Assembly: GCA_032718865.1 (NCBI GenBank) | Contig: JALUTQ010000007.1 | Location: 1,116,001-1,180,000 of the forward strand | Direction of reading: 5' to 3' | Length of the DNA: 64,000 bases | From: Tilletia caries | Taxonomy: Eukaryota > Basidiomycota > Exobasidiomycetes > Tilletiales > Tilletiaceae | Shown: positions 53,822 through 62,940 of the stretch, in pieces | How the letters are laid out: the number at the start of each line of letters is the position of its first letter | Position numbering within the stretch: position 1 is the first letter of the stretch | Program-made: the position numbers and the translations under genes | Notes under the pieces: generated by a model | Database searches by the model: none | Told to the model about the DNA's origin: nothing | What the model saw: only the letters and a program-made list of their open reading frames with translations

Positions 53822-54696
53822 GGAGGAGAAGGGAGGATCATCTCGCCACCTTACAATCAGCGGACGCAACGGCGATACTGCTTCCCGACAACAACGGGGT
53901 TCAAGGCACCCTCCACCTTCGCCAAAGGACCGCCCCCTTTACAACTATTTCAGAGCTTCGACCTATGTACAATCTTGTACTGCTAACTTTTGTATCGCCC
54001 TCGGTGTAAACTGGACCTTACTGTAACTCGCAATCTTCCCGCCCCGTCGCCCCTTCATCAAAGGAGACGCCACTGGAGTGACAAACGCATCAAGAGTCAA
54101 GAGAGAGAGGACCAATTTGAGGAACACGAAGAGACATCCCATAAAATGGTTCGTTAGGAGGAATGAGAAAGCAGAGAGCTGTGAAATGTGGATGCGGAAA
54201 GGAAGGGGAAAAGAGGAAGAAGGAAGGGGGGTTGGGACGAGAGATAAAGAGGAGAGAGGACTCGGTGGGAGTAGATTATCCAGTGAATCATGTCGTGTGT
54301 GCGTGTAAAGACCCAGATGATTATGAAAGGAGGAGGGACCGGTAAGAAGTGATGGAGGAGAAGAATGAATCCCTTGGACAAAGTGAAGTGAGCCAACGGT
54401 GCACTTCCAGGGGGAAGAACACGAGAGAAGAGAGGAAGAGAGATGGGGAGTAAGAGAGAAAGGGAGTATGAGGAAGGGGAGAGAGAACGGAACAAGTCAT
54501 AAAGTCGAAGATGGGCCCAAACAGGAACAAATACAGAAAAAGGAGGAAAGGTTCGAAGAGGAATGGCACGCATCGCCTCAGTCCCGAGCGATGTCGCCGT
54601 GAAAGGAAGGGATAAAGTCCGCATGTCGATCGCGCAAGCTCGCCTCGATCCTGCCCCATGGCCCCCTACAGCACCGCATCGCCCGCACCAACCCGC
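53822..54696. other. Convergent spacer with purine-rich strand
   Basis: From about 54090 to 54560 the plus strand is strongly A/G-rich (for example GAGAGAGAGGACC, GGAAAAGAGGAAGAAGGAAGG), interrupted by few pyrimidines. It lies between two convergent genes and encodes no recognisable protein. Confidence 0.6.
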
Positions 54697-56712
54697 TTAG
54701 CCAATCAAATCATACTCGCTCCCACTCTCGTAGCAAAATTCGCTCACTGGCGAGTCATAGCCCGACAGCGAAGCCGACGTCCCCGCAGGCGAAGACGGGA
54801 GTACCGGATTACTTGCAGCACCGCTCACCCCATTCACAGGCGTCGTCGACCGGCGACCGAGCATGCCGCCTCCGTTCCAGCCCGCCGCGCCCGAGTAGCC
54901 ATTCCAGCACCGATCTGGAGGTTGCCATCCCGCAAGCGCAGCCGCGCCCGCTCCGTTGCCTCCGCCCTGCCCGTGACCACGTTCTGAGGCCGTAGGAGCA
55001 TCGGTATTCCCCTTGGCACTGGCCCGATAAGCTGATATCGCCGATGTGTGCGATGATGCAGGGGACGAATGGGCAGATGAGGAGGAGGAAGACGACCAGG
55101 GACGAGTGCCGTAGCTCAAACGCGTGCCTTCATACTCCGACTCTGACGAGTCTGAATAGTCTGCCCGGTTATATACCGAGGACCAGCTGGTACGCGAGAG
55201 CATGCCCTTGCGGGCAACGCTGCCCGTCGACGGAGGCACAAGACGGTGCCGATCTGACGACCCGGCCGAGTTCGTTCGGTTGATTCCGCCCCGCTGACCC
55301 GTCGTGGCACTCGCTCCGAAGGTGGGAGGCCCACTGCCACTATCACTACCACCACCGCCGCCGCCAGCAGTATCTGACCAATCCCAACGTCGATCCCTAC
55401 CGCCGTCCCGAGCGCGATCAAGGTGTCGTTCCGACCTCCTCATCCCAGACACCCCTGCCGCCGAGTGGAACTTGATCTCCGCCTCTTCTGCTTCTTCACC
55501 ACCTTGGCCCTCCCCACATTCTTCTGATTCGGTACTGCCAAAATGGCTATCTGTCGAAGATGACGGGACGGTGTTGCGGAAGGTAGCAGCGGCATCAGCA
55601 GCAGCAGCCGCTTTGCAAGCGGCCACGGCCGCCCACTTGGCCTCCAAGAGACCGAGGCCCATCTCCATCTTGCGCATCTCCTCCACATCCTCGGCGGTCA
55701 GTCGATGGTTGACTGCACAGCTCTTGCGATCGTACTCGACAGGGGAGTGCGTGCGGACCTCTTGTGGCGGGCCGGGCGAAAACCGGACGGAACGGCCTCG
55801 TGGTGGATGGTCGAGATTGGTCTCGCAGTCGGAGAAGGATGGTGAGAGAGCCGCACCGGATAAAGAGGGAGTCTGGACCGAGCTCCTACGGCGGAAGCAG
55901 GGCCGGAGTTTTACTTTGGCCTTGGTGGGACAGGACAATCGACGACCACTGCTCGACCGGGTCAGGTTAGTCGTGGAGGAAGAGGACGAGGACGAAGGGG
56001 TGGCCCCAAGGAGATTGGGATTGCTGCCATGATTGCTTCCGGCGCCCGACGTGTTTGCGGAAGAGGAAGTCGACGCGGCGGAAGACGAGGTCATGTTTGA
56101 TTCGGATCGCGAACGGATGATGCTGTTGGTGGGCGTGACCGCGTCTGGATCGCCCTCGTCATCGATCACATTCACGACCGGATGGGCGGGACCGGGCTGA
56201 ACGAGCTGGGTGAGCTGCTTCTTCTTCGTTGCCGTGGAGAGTGACACTGGCACCGGCTCGTCCGCCTTGAGACATTCGGTGTGCAAGGGGCTGGGCACAA
56301 TCGGATGGTTATCGCTGAAGCTCAGTTTGCGGAAGCGGCCGGGGGGCAGGATGCCGGCAGGGGCAGGAGGTGCGCTGTGGGCCATGTGGGGCCCGTCCTG
56401 CCCCTTCCGGATCGAGTGCTGCAGAAGTGGGTACATCGCTGGTGCCTCAATGCCGTCCGAGAGGAGGCCTTGTGCGCGAGCCAGAGATGTTCGGTCTGGC
56501 CGACGACGGTACTCGTATCTATCGCCTCTTCCATTCCCATTTCCCTGGCGCCGAAAGTCCCGAACCACCGAAACACCGAGCATCCGCGATGCAGAGAGAC
56601 GAAAGTAATGCTGTGATATGATACAAGAATCATCAACATATCGTGACTCGTGACCGTGAGGCAGCACATACTTAGCAGCACGCCCCTCAACCCTCGCCCC
56701 TGACCCTCTCAC
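54697..56712 (-). CDS. Ser-rich protein with possible PP1-docking RVxF motif
   Basis: Single frame of up to 671 residues. The N-terminal part has ILPPGRFRKLSFSDNHPI and later RGRSVRFSPGPPQEV followed by HSPVEYDRKS. RSVRF fits the [RK]-x-V-x-F docking motif for protein phosphatase 1, and the VRF...SPVEYDR combination recurs in fungal proteins of unknown function that I associate with PP1 regulation; this is inference. The remainder is low complexity: Ser runs, an Ala-rich helix (ACKAAAAADAAATF) and Gly-rich parts. It ends GYDSPVSEFCYESGSEYDLIG. The true start may be MLGVSVVRDF at 56583 or MYPLLQHS further in, and an intron near the 5' end cannot be excluded. Probably a disordered regulatory subunit. 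Confidence 0.6.
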   Translation of the reverse strand: MRGSGARVEGRAAKYVLPHGHESRYVDDSCIISQHYFRLSASRMLGVSVVRDFRRQGNGNGRGDRYEYRRRPDRTSLARAQGLLSDGIEAPAMYPLLQHSIRKGQDGPHMAHSAPPAPAGILPPGRFRKLSFSDNHPIVPSPLHTECLKADEPVPVSLSTATKKKQLTQLVQPGPAHPVVNVIDDEGDPDAVTPTNSIIRSRSESNMTSSSAASTSSSANTSGAGSNHGSNPNLLGATPSSSSSSSTTNLTRSSSGRRLSCPTKAKVKLRPCFRRRSSVQTPSLSGAALSPSFSDCETNLDHPPRGRSVRFSPGPPQEVRTHSPVEYDRKSCAVNHRLTAEDVEEMRKMEMGLGLLEAKWAAVAACKAAAAADAAATFRNTVPSSSTDSHFGSTESEECGEGQGGEEAEEAEIKFHSAAGVSGMRRSERHLDRARDGGRDRRWDWSDTAGGGGGGSDSGSGPPTFGASATTGQRGGINRTNSAGSSDRHRLVPPSTGSVARKGMLSRTSWSSVYNRADYSDSSESEYEGTRLSYGTRPWSSSSSSSAHSSPASSHTSAISAYRASAKGNTDAPTASERGHGQGGGNGAGAAALAGWQPPDRCWNGYSGAAGWNGGGMLGRRSTTPVNGVSGAASNPVLPSSPAGTSASLSGYDSPVSEFCYESGSEYDLIG

Positions 56713-57325
56713 TCATAATATGCTATCATCCGATCGATCGTCGACAGCAGCGTAAAAACACAAACCAGAAAAGGGCACGAGCAGCCTGCCGCGCGCCGAT
56801 AGACGGCAAACCGCGGCTTGCATTTTTTTTGCTACTTGGGGATGTATTGCTGGGGTCACAAGATATACCAGACAAAACAGTTCGAGGCAGGCAAAATAGG
56901 CAAAGAAAAGGCGAACAGAAATTGACCGGACTTCGTACTAGCAGACTAGATTAAGGGGTTTCGTCGTGTGGCCGCAGACCCCACCTGGCCTTTGGAGCTC
57001 AGAGAGGAGGAGATCGATCGAGAAACAAAGGGGGCCGTCTTCCTTCTCCCATTGTCCAACAAGTCCTTTGTCCCACAGCTTCAGCCCCGGCACCATCAGG
57101 CCATCAGTCCATCATCTTCAGCCCCGGTCATTGTCCCACGCAATGAGCTTCATCTATAAAGAGTCGAGGCTCGCTCCTCGACTTCCTTCCTCGGCCCCCT
57201 CGTCTCTCCGTGTTTCTCGTTCGCTCTCCATCTCCTCTCTGCTCACTTTCCTGAATCTTTCCTCTTTCTCAAAACTTACTTCTCCTTTTCTTTGCCCATC
57301 ATTATCAAACCTTCCTCAATCCAGC
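56713..57325. other. Spacer
   Basis: Contains a T8 run near 56825 and the pyrimidine-rich leader of the following small frame. No gene supported. Confidence 0.45.
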
Positions 57326-57712
57326 ATGTCTTCCTCACAAGATCCTCCCGCTCTCGCTGCCTCGTTGCGTTGTCTCGAACGCCTTGGCGAAGAGCATCGT
57401 CTGGCTGCCGAACAAGCCATTCGAGCGCAATTCGATGCCGACCAACAGGCTGCGCAGGAAGCCGAGGAAGAAGCGGAACGTCTCGAACGGGAGCGCGCTG
57501 CGGTTGCTGCTGCCGAGGCACGTCGTGCCGAGGCCTTGCAGGAGCAGGAGGCCCACCTTTCTGCTGCCAAACATCTCATTGATCTGGCGAAGGCGAACGA
57601 CCCTGTTTCGGAACCCAAGGACGAAACAAAGAAGGTTGTTCAGGACGACTCGCTCGGCAATTCCCTGGATCTGCTTGTTGGGTTCACTTCCATCCTTTTA
57701 CAGGCACGGTAA
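57326..57712 (+). CDS. Small Ala/Glu-rich coiled-coil protein, candidate
   Basis: 128 residues beginning MSSSQDPPALAASLRCLERLG. A long amphipathic helix with heptad spacing spans about residues 15-90 (EEHRLAAEQAIRAQFDADQQ, AEEEAERLERERAAVAAAEA). The frame is open upstream to 56966 but that part is Ser/Pro-rich and leader-like. No family is recognised. The setting beside CT-rich leader sequence resembles the gag leader of the copia element at 62375, so a remnant or cellular gene are both possible. Confidence 0.4.
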   Translation: MSSSQDPPALAASLRCLERLGEEHRLAAEQAIRAQFDADQQAAQEAEEEAERLERERAAVAAAEARRAEALQEQEAHLSAAKHLIDLAKANDPVSEPKDETKKVVQDDSLGNSLDLLVGFTSILLQAR

Positions 57713-59873
57713 GCTCGACCAGTGGTGCACCGTGCAGTACATCATTCACTTTGCGTCTCTCTGCTCTCATCTGAGATCCCTGCGACGATGCGGTGGAATT
57801 TATGGTGTCCCCTGCTACCCTTCTCTTCCCTTGACATCGGTTGGTTCTGCTCCTTCAAAATGAGATACCTTTGCACGGACCTAGGCCGTTTGCGGCTTGA
57901 GAAGAGCCCCTATCCGTCGCCTCTGCGTGATGCCTCATGTCCACCACCTGCTTGCAGAGCTCCACCACTTCCATTCCTGTGACCCGTTTTTCTGCTTTAA
58001 CTCGACCAACAAGGACATATGTATGTGCTGACAGCTACTTCCGCGTTGCCTTTTTGCTCACCTCTTTTTTCCCTATCTGCTTCTTCTTTGTATCCTCCCA
58101 GAACAATGGCAAACACTCTCTCACCTTCTCAATCGATGTCACTCCGCCCTTTCCAACCGAAACCCACCCTTCTCTCTTTCTTCACTACATGTGCTGGACG
58201 GGCTACACAGTCCACGACTCCACGTGGCATTTATCCTATCTTATCTTATCTTCTTTCTCTCCTTCTCTTTCTTCTCACACTTGCACAGTTGCACTCTCTC
58301 CGCATAGCAACACCCCAGCCTCCACTTTCTCACGCTCGCACTCTCTCGCTCTCATCTTTTCCGTTCCCGAGCTCATCCTTGTACTTAGACTTCTGTTCCT
58401 CGTCATTCACTCGCACTTCATTTGCACATACTACTAGCAGAATAATCTCTAGTTTAGTATATGGTGATGAGAGTAGATCTGCTCTGCTAAGCGAACGACG
58501 CAGGCCGAGCAACCCACAGACCACAACCCTTTCCCTCGCCGTTCTCTCCTGATCCTTTTCTGCACACCGTCCTTCTTCTCTACCTTCTGCACCTCCCAAT
58601 CCCTTTGCTCCACATTGCTCACTTTCATCAGGTTTGCGCCGCTCGACCCGGCCAATCACGATCTCGTCTTCATCCTTCATCCAAACCTCAAGCGACGGAA
58701 CATCATCAACGACAATCTTCTGCAGCTCTCCTTTGTCATTGACAGTCGAACCAGTATCCTTCAAGTTTGCTGCAGCATACAAGAATCTAAAAGGAGGTTT
58801 ACGGCATCGCGCTCCTTTTACATACTGCAGTATACTGCAGGACCGCGCCGGAGGATCCAAACAGGATACATTACCTTTTTTGAAACCGCCCAGATTTTCC
58901 GACAGTATGAAGTATGTTTTTGCAAAAAGTAGCACTGCAACAGTATAGTGTATACTGCGACAGGATACAGTATGTAGTATGTCGAAACACTGCCTGCGGG
59001 CTGCAGGTGACTACTCCACAGCTGTGGACATCGTCCTGAATAGAGAACTGGGCCGACGGTCCGGGGAGAGAGGGGGGGCGAGTTTCCATCCCTCGAGAAA
59101 CGGAGTCGCATCTGCGATCTTCTTGCTGTCGGCTTCCTTTGCTGCCCGGAGACGAAGGAACTCAGAGAAAAAATTCCCCAGACTTTAGTATGGGGTTATA
59201 TCTGCCCCTTAGATTTTTTCGGCCGAGAAAAAGTGCTGCAACATCCTTCGAATGAAATTCTTCAAAACTCCTTTAAATCTTCTCAAACTTTGCCTGGGTG
59301 TCCGTGTTCTCAGCATCCATCGACGCTCTCGATTTCTCCCAGTTTTATTTGTGAAGATAGCAATTTGCTGTTCACATGCCGTCCTTCCGCCGTTCGTTGC
59401 CCGTTTCTGTCTCTCTTCCACCTCCACTTTTCCCACGCCTTCGATAGCCATGGTCAAAAGTCAAAACCCTCCGAGGAAGTTCATAGCCATATGTGGGGCA
59501 GTAGCCGCTCGTATTTTGGTCGTGGGACGGGCCAGGAATTGTATTAAAAAACCAACCAGGATCTGGCTGGACCCAGGACAGAATCTGTCGTCCGCAGGAC
59601 CACGTGGCTCTGCCATGAGCAATGATGACTAATCAGACGAGATGAGACAGCTGTACACTGCACGGGCCACAGACAGAAGGTCGACGACGGTTGATACGTA
59701 CCTTCGTCCGCCTCTTTCCCGTATCCAACTCCCTTTTACTCTGGTACGCAATCTTCATGGCCTCTTCCTCTTCTGACCATCCTCTAGGTCGCTCAAAATC
59801 AAAGGCTCCTTCGGTCGACGACAAGAGAAATGACCTTCACAGTTAATTCGTCGATACCGGAAGAATTCAACCA
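57713..59873. other. Sparse region, CT-rich then degenerate
   Basis: 57713-58620 is pyrimidine-rich on the plus strand with many short frames and no motif. On the minus strand, 58620-58790 has a protein-like stretch (GELQKIVVDDVPSLEVWMKD, EDEIVIGRVERRKPDE) ending at a GTGAGC donor, which may be an exon of a decayed gene. 58820-58980 is rich in TACTGCAGTATACTGCA-type palindromes. 59200-59870 shows nothing definite. Confidence 0.4.
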
Positions 59874-61455
59874 TTGCCATCAATATCGTCTTCCCGACCT
59901 TTACCTTGGCCGACGCCTCTTGGATCGCAAGTTCTGAATGCGGTGGAAGAAGAAAGCTTGAGAATACAGTCCCGGATTGCGGAGCCGGGTCGAAGCGCTC
60001 AGCACCGGCGCCCTGCTTTTCGGCAGCCGCCTTCGGAGCAAGCCCATCCTCTGTTCGGAGCCGGTCGATCTCTTCTTTCTTCATCAAATCAGCCCTCGAC
60101 AATACACCCTCTCAGCGGACATGAGAATCCCTCTCCGCTCAATCAAGACCTGCCCAGCTTCGATTTCGACTTCGGGGACAGTGGCGGCGGAGACGTTGGA
60201 GAGAGCGACTCGTGGGATCGCGGGGCGGATCCCGGGTCCCGCCCACGAGGCAGAGAGGATATCGATGTCGTAGCAACATACGGCAGCTTGCTGTTCGATG
60301 AACGGTACTGCCATGTTGCACGTATTGACTCTCGAACGTGGGTTGTAGAGAGTGTGAGGGACGGATACCCAGACGTGAGTCAGCAACAGTGAACAGCCAC
60401 CAGAATGCAATTTTGTATTGCGTTGACCGTTGACTGTTGAGTATTGACACACTGTCTAATCTGAATTGCAGCCCGGACATCTATACCATCTCGTTCTCTT
60501 CGAAGGAGTCGATAGCCGAGCCGCGACATGCGATTGTCCAGCTGGCAGGAAACTGCAGGCCTGTATTCACAGCGCGGTCATCCTCCGCTTCGTGGCCCGC
60601 TTTCTGGCTCTCACACCTCTTTCTTCTGCTCGTGAGTTCAGCGTTTGGTCGATGTTGATGTGAGGCGTGACTCGTGAGCCCTGACGCATGGAGTATGGAC
60701 CGCGGGCCATGCGTTGGCCATCTGTCATGGCGTGTTCATGTCCCATAACTGACCATCAGTGATTCAAATTTGATGTCTTTCACAATTTCAGACGCTCCTA
60801 CAGCTATTGAGGTCGCCGGTTTGCTTCAAGGACGAACGTCGTGGCTCTCTGTGCTTTCCTCCAATCGCGCATCAGGAGCTGGGCTTTTGCAGTACGACGA
60901 CAAACGCTGCATCGTCTCCCTCGCTGGCCCGGACAAGTGGACGTGCTCAGCCCATGGCTGCAATTCAACCCTACAGCCATCAAGATCATGTCTGCATCGA
61001 AGCAGAGGTCGTGCATTCTTGGAGAACATTCTCGGATACACCGATCTTGATGATGATCAGTCAGACGCACTTGAGCTGAATGGTGAGAACGAGAAGTGTT
61101 GTTGAATGTGGCTGCTCAATAGTTGACCTTTTCATTACACTGTGTTGTGTTCTTGCTCCCTCTCAATTACCACAGCTTTGCGCAGCGACCCCACCTCTCA
61201 CTACCACCACCAGTCATGTTCGTTTCGCCCCGTTACGTTGCCTCGCTTCGCGCTGTCAGAGGATGAACGTGGCAAGCTCCCTCCCCCCATCCCTGCACAC
61301 GAGCTCCCAGACCTCCTGACGTTCAAGGGGATCGGACGGTGTGGTACCGGCTATGGCCTGCAGTACGAGACATCCATGCCCGTCTCAGCCATAGACTGCA
61401 AAATTTTCCACAGCCAAGGTGTGGTCTACAGGCGCATCGAAACTCAGGCTTGCAC
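59874..61455 (+). pseudogene. SWIM/cysteine-cluster protein gene cut by an LTR
   Basis: Four exon parts connect in frame: 59874-60378, 60471-60632, 60792-61080 and 61176-61455. Exon two carries a SWIM-type zinc motif (CDCPAGRKLQACIH); exon three a second Cys/His cluster (WTCSAHGC ... SCLHRSR). The last part has DLLTFKGIGRCGTGYG and ends YRRIETQAC, where the LTR begins, so the C-terminus is missing. In basidiomycetes this combination of a SWIM-like motif and extra Cys clusters is typical of CxC-type proteins linked to KDZ transposons; that assignment is from pattern memory and uncertain. The 5' start (MPSISSSRPL at 59874) is the first ATG in frame but an upstream exon is possible. Minus-strand frames in 59633-60102 are probably shadows. 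Confidence 0.5.
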
Positions 61456-61535
61456 TGTTGGATATATGCATCATCCATGACACTTGGGTCGAGACTGGTC
61501 TCACCTTTTAGTATAGTGGTAGAATGTTCACAACA
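61456..61535 (+). repeat. 80-bp LTR, copy one
   Basis: TGTTGGATATATGC ... TTCACAACA. It carries a tRNA A-box-like TAGTATAGTGG at 61509-61519. It begins inside the coding sequence of the SWIM/cysteine-cluster gene. Confidence 0.8.
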
Positions 61536-61731
61536 GATTAAGAGTCTGATCGACTCTGTCGTGAGTTCGATTCCCGGTATCTCCAGACTTCTTTTTCCGA
61601 CCATTTTCTTGTCGGGTGCTTGTCGGGTTTTCCACAGCACGTGCTCCGGGTACTCCGGGCCGAAAGAGTCTCGCCCCTAGTCCTATGGGGTCTCGCGTCT
61701 CAGACCAAAGGGTCATGATGATGAGAGGGAG

Positions 61732-61811
61732 TGTTGAATATATGCATCATCCATGACACTTGGGTCGAGACTGGTCTCACCTTTTAGTATAGTGGTAGAA
61801 TGTTCACAACA
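61732..61811 (+). repeat. 80-bp LTR, copy two (5' LTR of the second copia element)
   Basis: Differs from copy one by G to A at its sixth base. Followed immediately by the same GATTAAGAGTCTGA primer-site-like sequence at 61812-61825. Confidence 0.8.
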
Positions 61812-62374
61812 GATTAAGAGTCTGACTAGCTCTGCTCCTTTCTTCCCTCTGCTCCTGTCCTTGGACTTTCTTCTCGTCCTCGTCCTCGTCCTCGTCGATC
61901 TCGTCTCTGCCGTCCTCGACCTCGTCTTCATCGACTTCGACTTTCGACCTTGTCCTCACGAATCGCTGGTTCTCCACGATTGCTGTCGGTTCTCCGCTTG
62001 CCGCTGGTTCTCCGCCGCCTGCCGGCCTACCACCCTGTTTTCGGTGCTGCTTCTGGTCCTCCTCGCACACCTCGACCTTCGATTCCACCTTGTTGGTCCT
62101 TCCAAGACGGATCCAAGGTTTTCTTCAAGCATCCAAGGCCCGAGCAAGATTTGCCTTTCGGCTTTCTCTCTTCGTTCTTGTGCCCTCGCTGGCCTCGACC
62201 TCCTCGACCGCGACTTCGAGAGCCGTTCTTCTGCTCTGCGTCGCCTTCGATCTCGTCCTGCGGTTTCTGCGTTCTCGCTCCCGCCTCGTCCTCGACTCTT
62301 CAGTCTCCTCGACCTCCGATCCTCTTCTTTCTTCGGCCCTCGGTCTTCTTCCTTCTCTGCCTCTCTTCTTCGGC
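61812..62374 (+). other. Leader of the second copia element
   Basis: After the primer site the leader is almost entirely pyrimidine/CTCGTC-type repeats with no gene. It includes CTCGTCCTCGTCCTCGTC near 61875 and supports spurious open frames on both strands. Confidence 0.55.
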
Positions 62375-62940
62375 ATGGACGACACCAACTCCTCCGCCAT
62401 CTCCGGCATTCCTGCCCTCGTCGGCCTCGAAAACTTCTTCGCCTGGCGAGAGGCAATCGAGCCCGTCTTCATCGGCATCCGCGCGTTCGACATTGTCCGC
62501 GGCGTCGAGACTCAGCCAACTCTGCCGCCCAACGCCACTTCCACCGATGTGCGCCTGTCCGAGTCCTGGAAGGACATGGACGCCAAGGCTATGTCCTACC
62601 TCCGCAAGACGGTCAGCGGGGCCCTCAAGGCCATGATTCGAGACCTCTCCTCGTCCGCCGACATGTGGTCCCTCCTCGCCAGTCTTCACGACTTGGGTTC
62701 CTCGGATCATCGGAGCGCCATCAACCGCAAGATGGCGAATCTCTTTCTCGACGAGGGCGGAGACATGGTCCAGCACCTCAACTCCTACATGGAGCTGGTG
62801 GCTGAGGCGAGCGCGGCGGGTCTTCCTTGGGGCACGGAGGACAAAGACAAGTGCGACCGTTTCCTCGACACCCTTCCTCATTCGCTCAGGGTTGTCAGGA
62901 CGGAGTGGCGGCAGCTTCCGAAGGACGAGCGGACCTTTTT
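62375..62940 (+). CDS. copia gag, N-terminal part
   Basis: Starts MDDTNSSAISGIPALVGLEN with FFAWREAIEPVF, ESWKDMDAKAMSYLRKTV and SLHDLGSSDHRSAINRKM, then FLDTLPHSLRVVRTEWRQL, the UBN2-type gag organisation of copia elements (start Trp-rich, then LxxLxx and the LP...R..E block). The frame is lost at a T7 run at 62936-62942, after which gag-like sequence continues one base over. The frame upstream of 62375 is leader. Confidence 0.8.

Larger units (their letters stand above)
61456..61811 (+). mobile_element. Miniature LTR (TRIM-like) unit
   Basis: Two 80-bp LTRs (61456-61535 and 61732-61811) differ at one position. They begin TGTTG and end CAACA, a perfect terminal inverted repeat with TG...CA. 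After LTR one comes GATTAAGAGTCTGA, complementary to the anticodon arm of tRNA-Lys(CUU), then 180 bp without coding capacity. The purine tract GATGATGAGAGGGAG directly precedes LTR two. This is the architecture of a terminal-repeat retrotransposon in miniature. LTR two also serves as the 5' LTR of the adjacent copia element, so the pair is a tandem compound. Confidence 0.7.

Noticed and set aside
59633..60102. Minus-strand gene opposite the SWIM/cysteine-cluster gene
   Set aside because: The two frames do not join, and the plus strand carries the motif-bearing exons.
61504..61590. Forward-strand tRNA gene
   Set aside because: A box, B box and T5 are present, but the acceptor strands and T stem do not pair and the 5' part is LTR. 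Treated as a tRNA-like retroelement feature.
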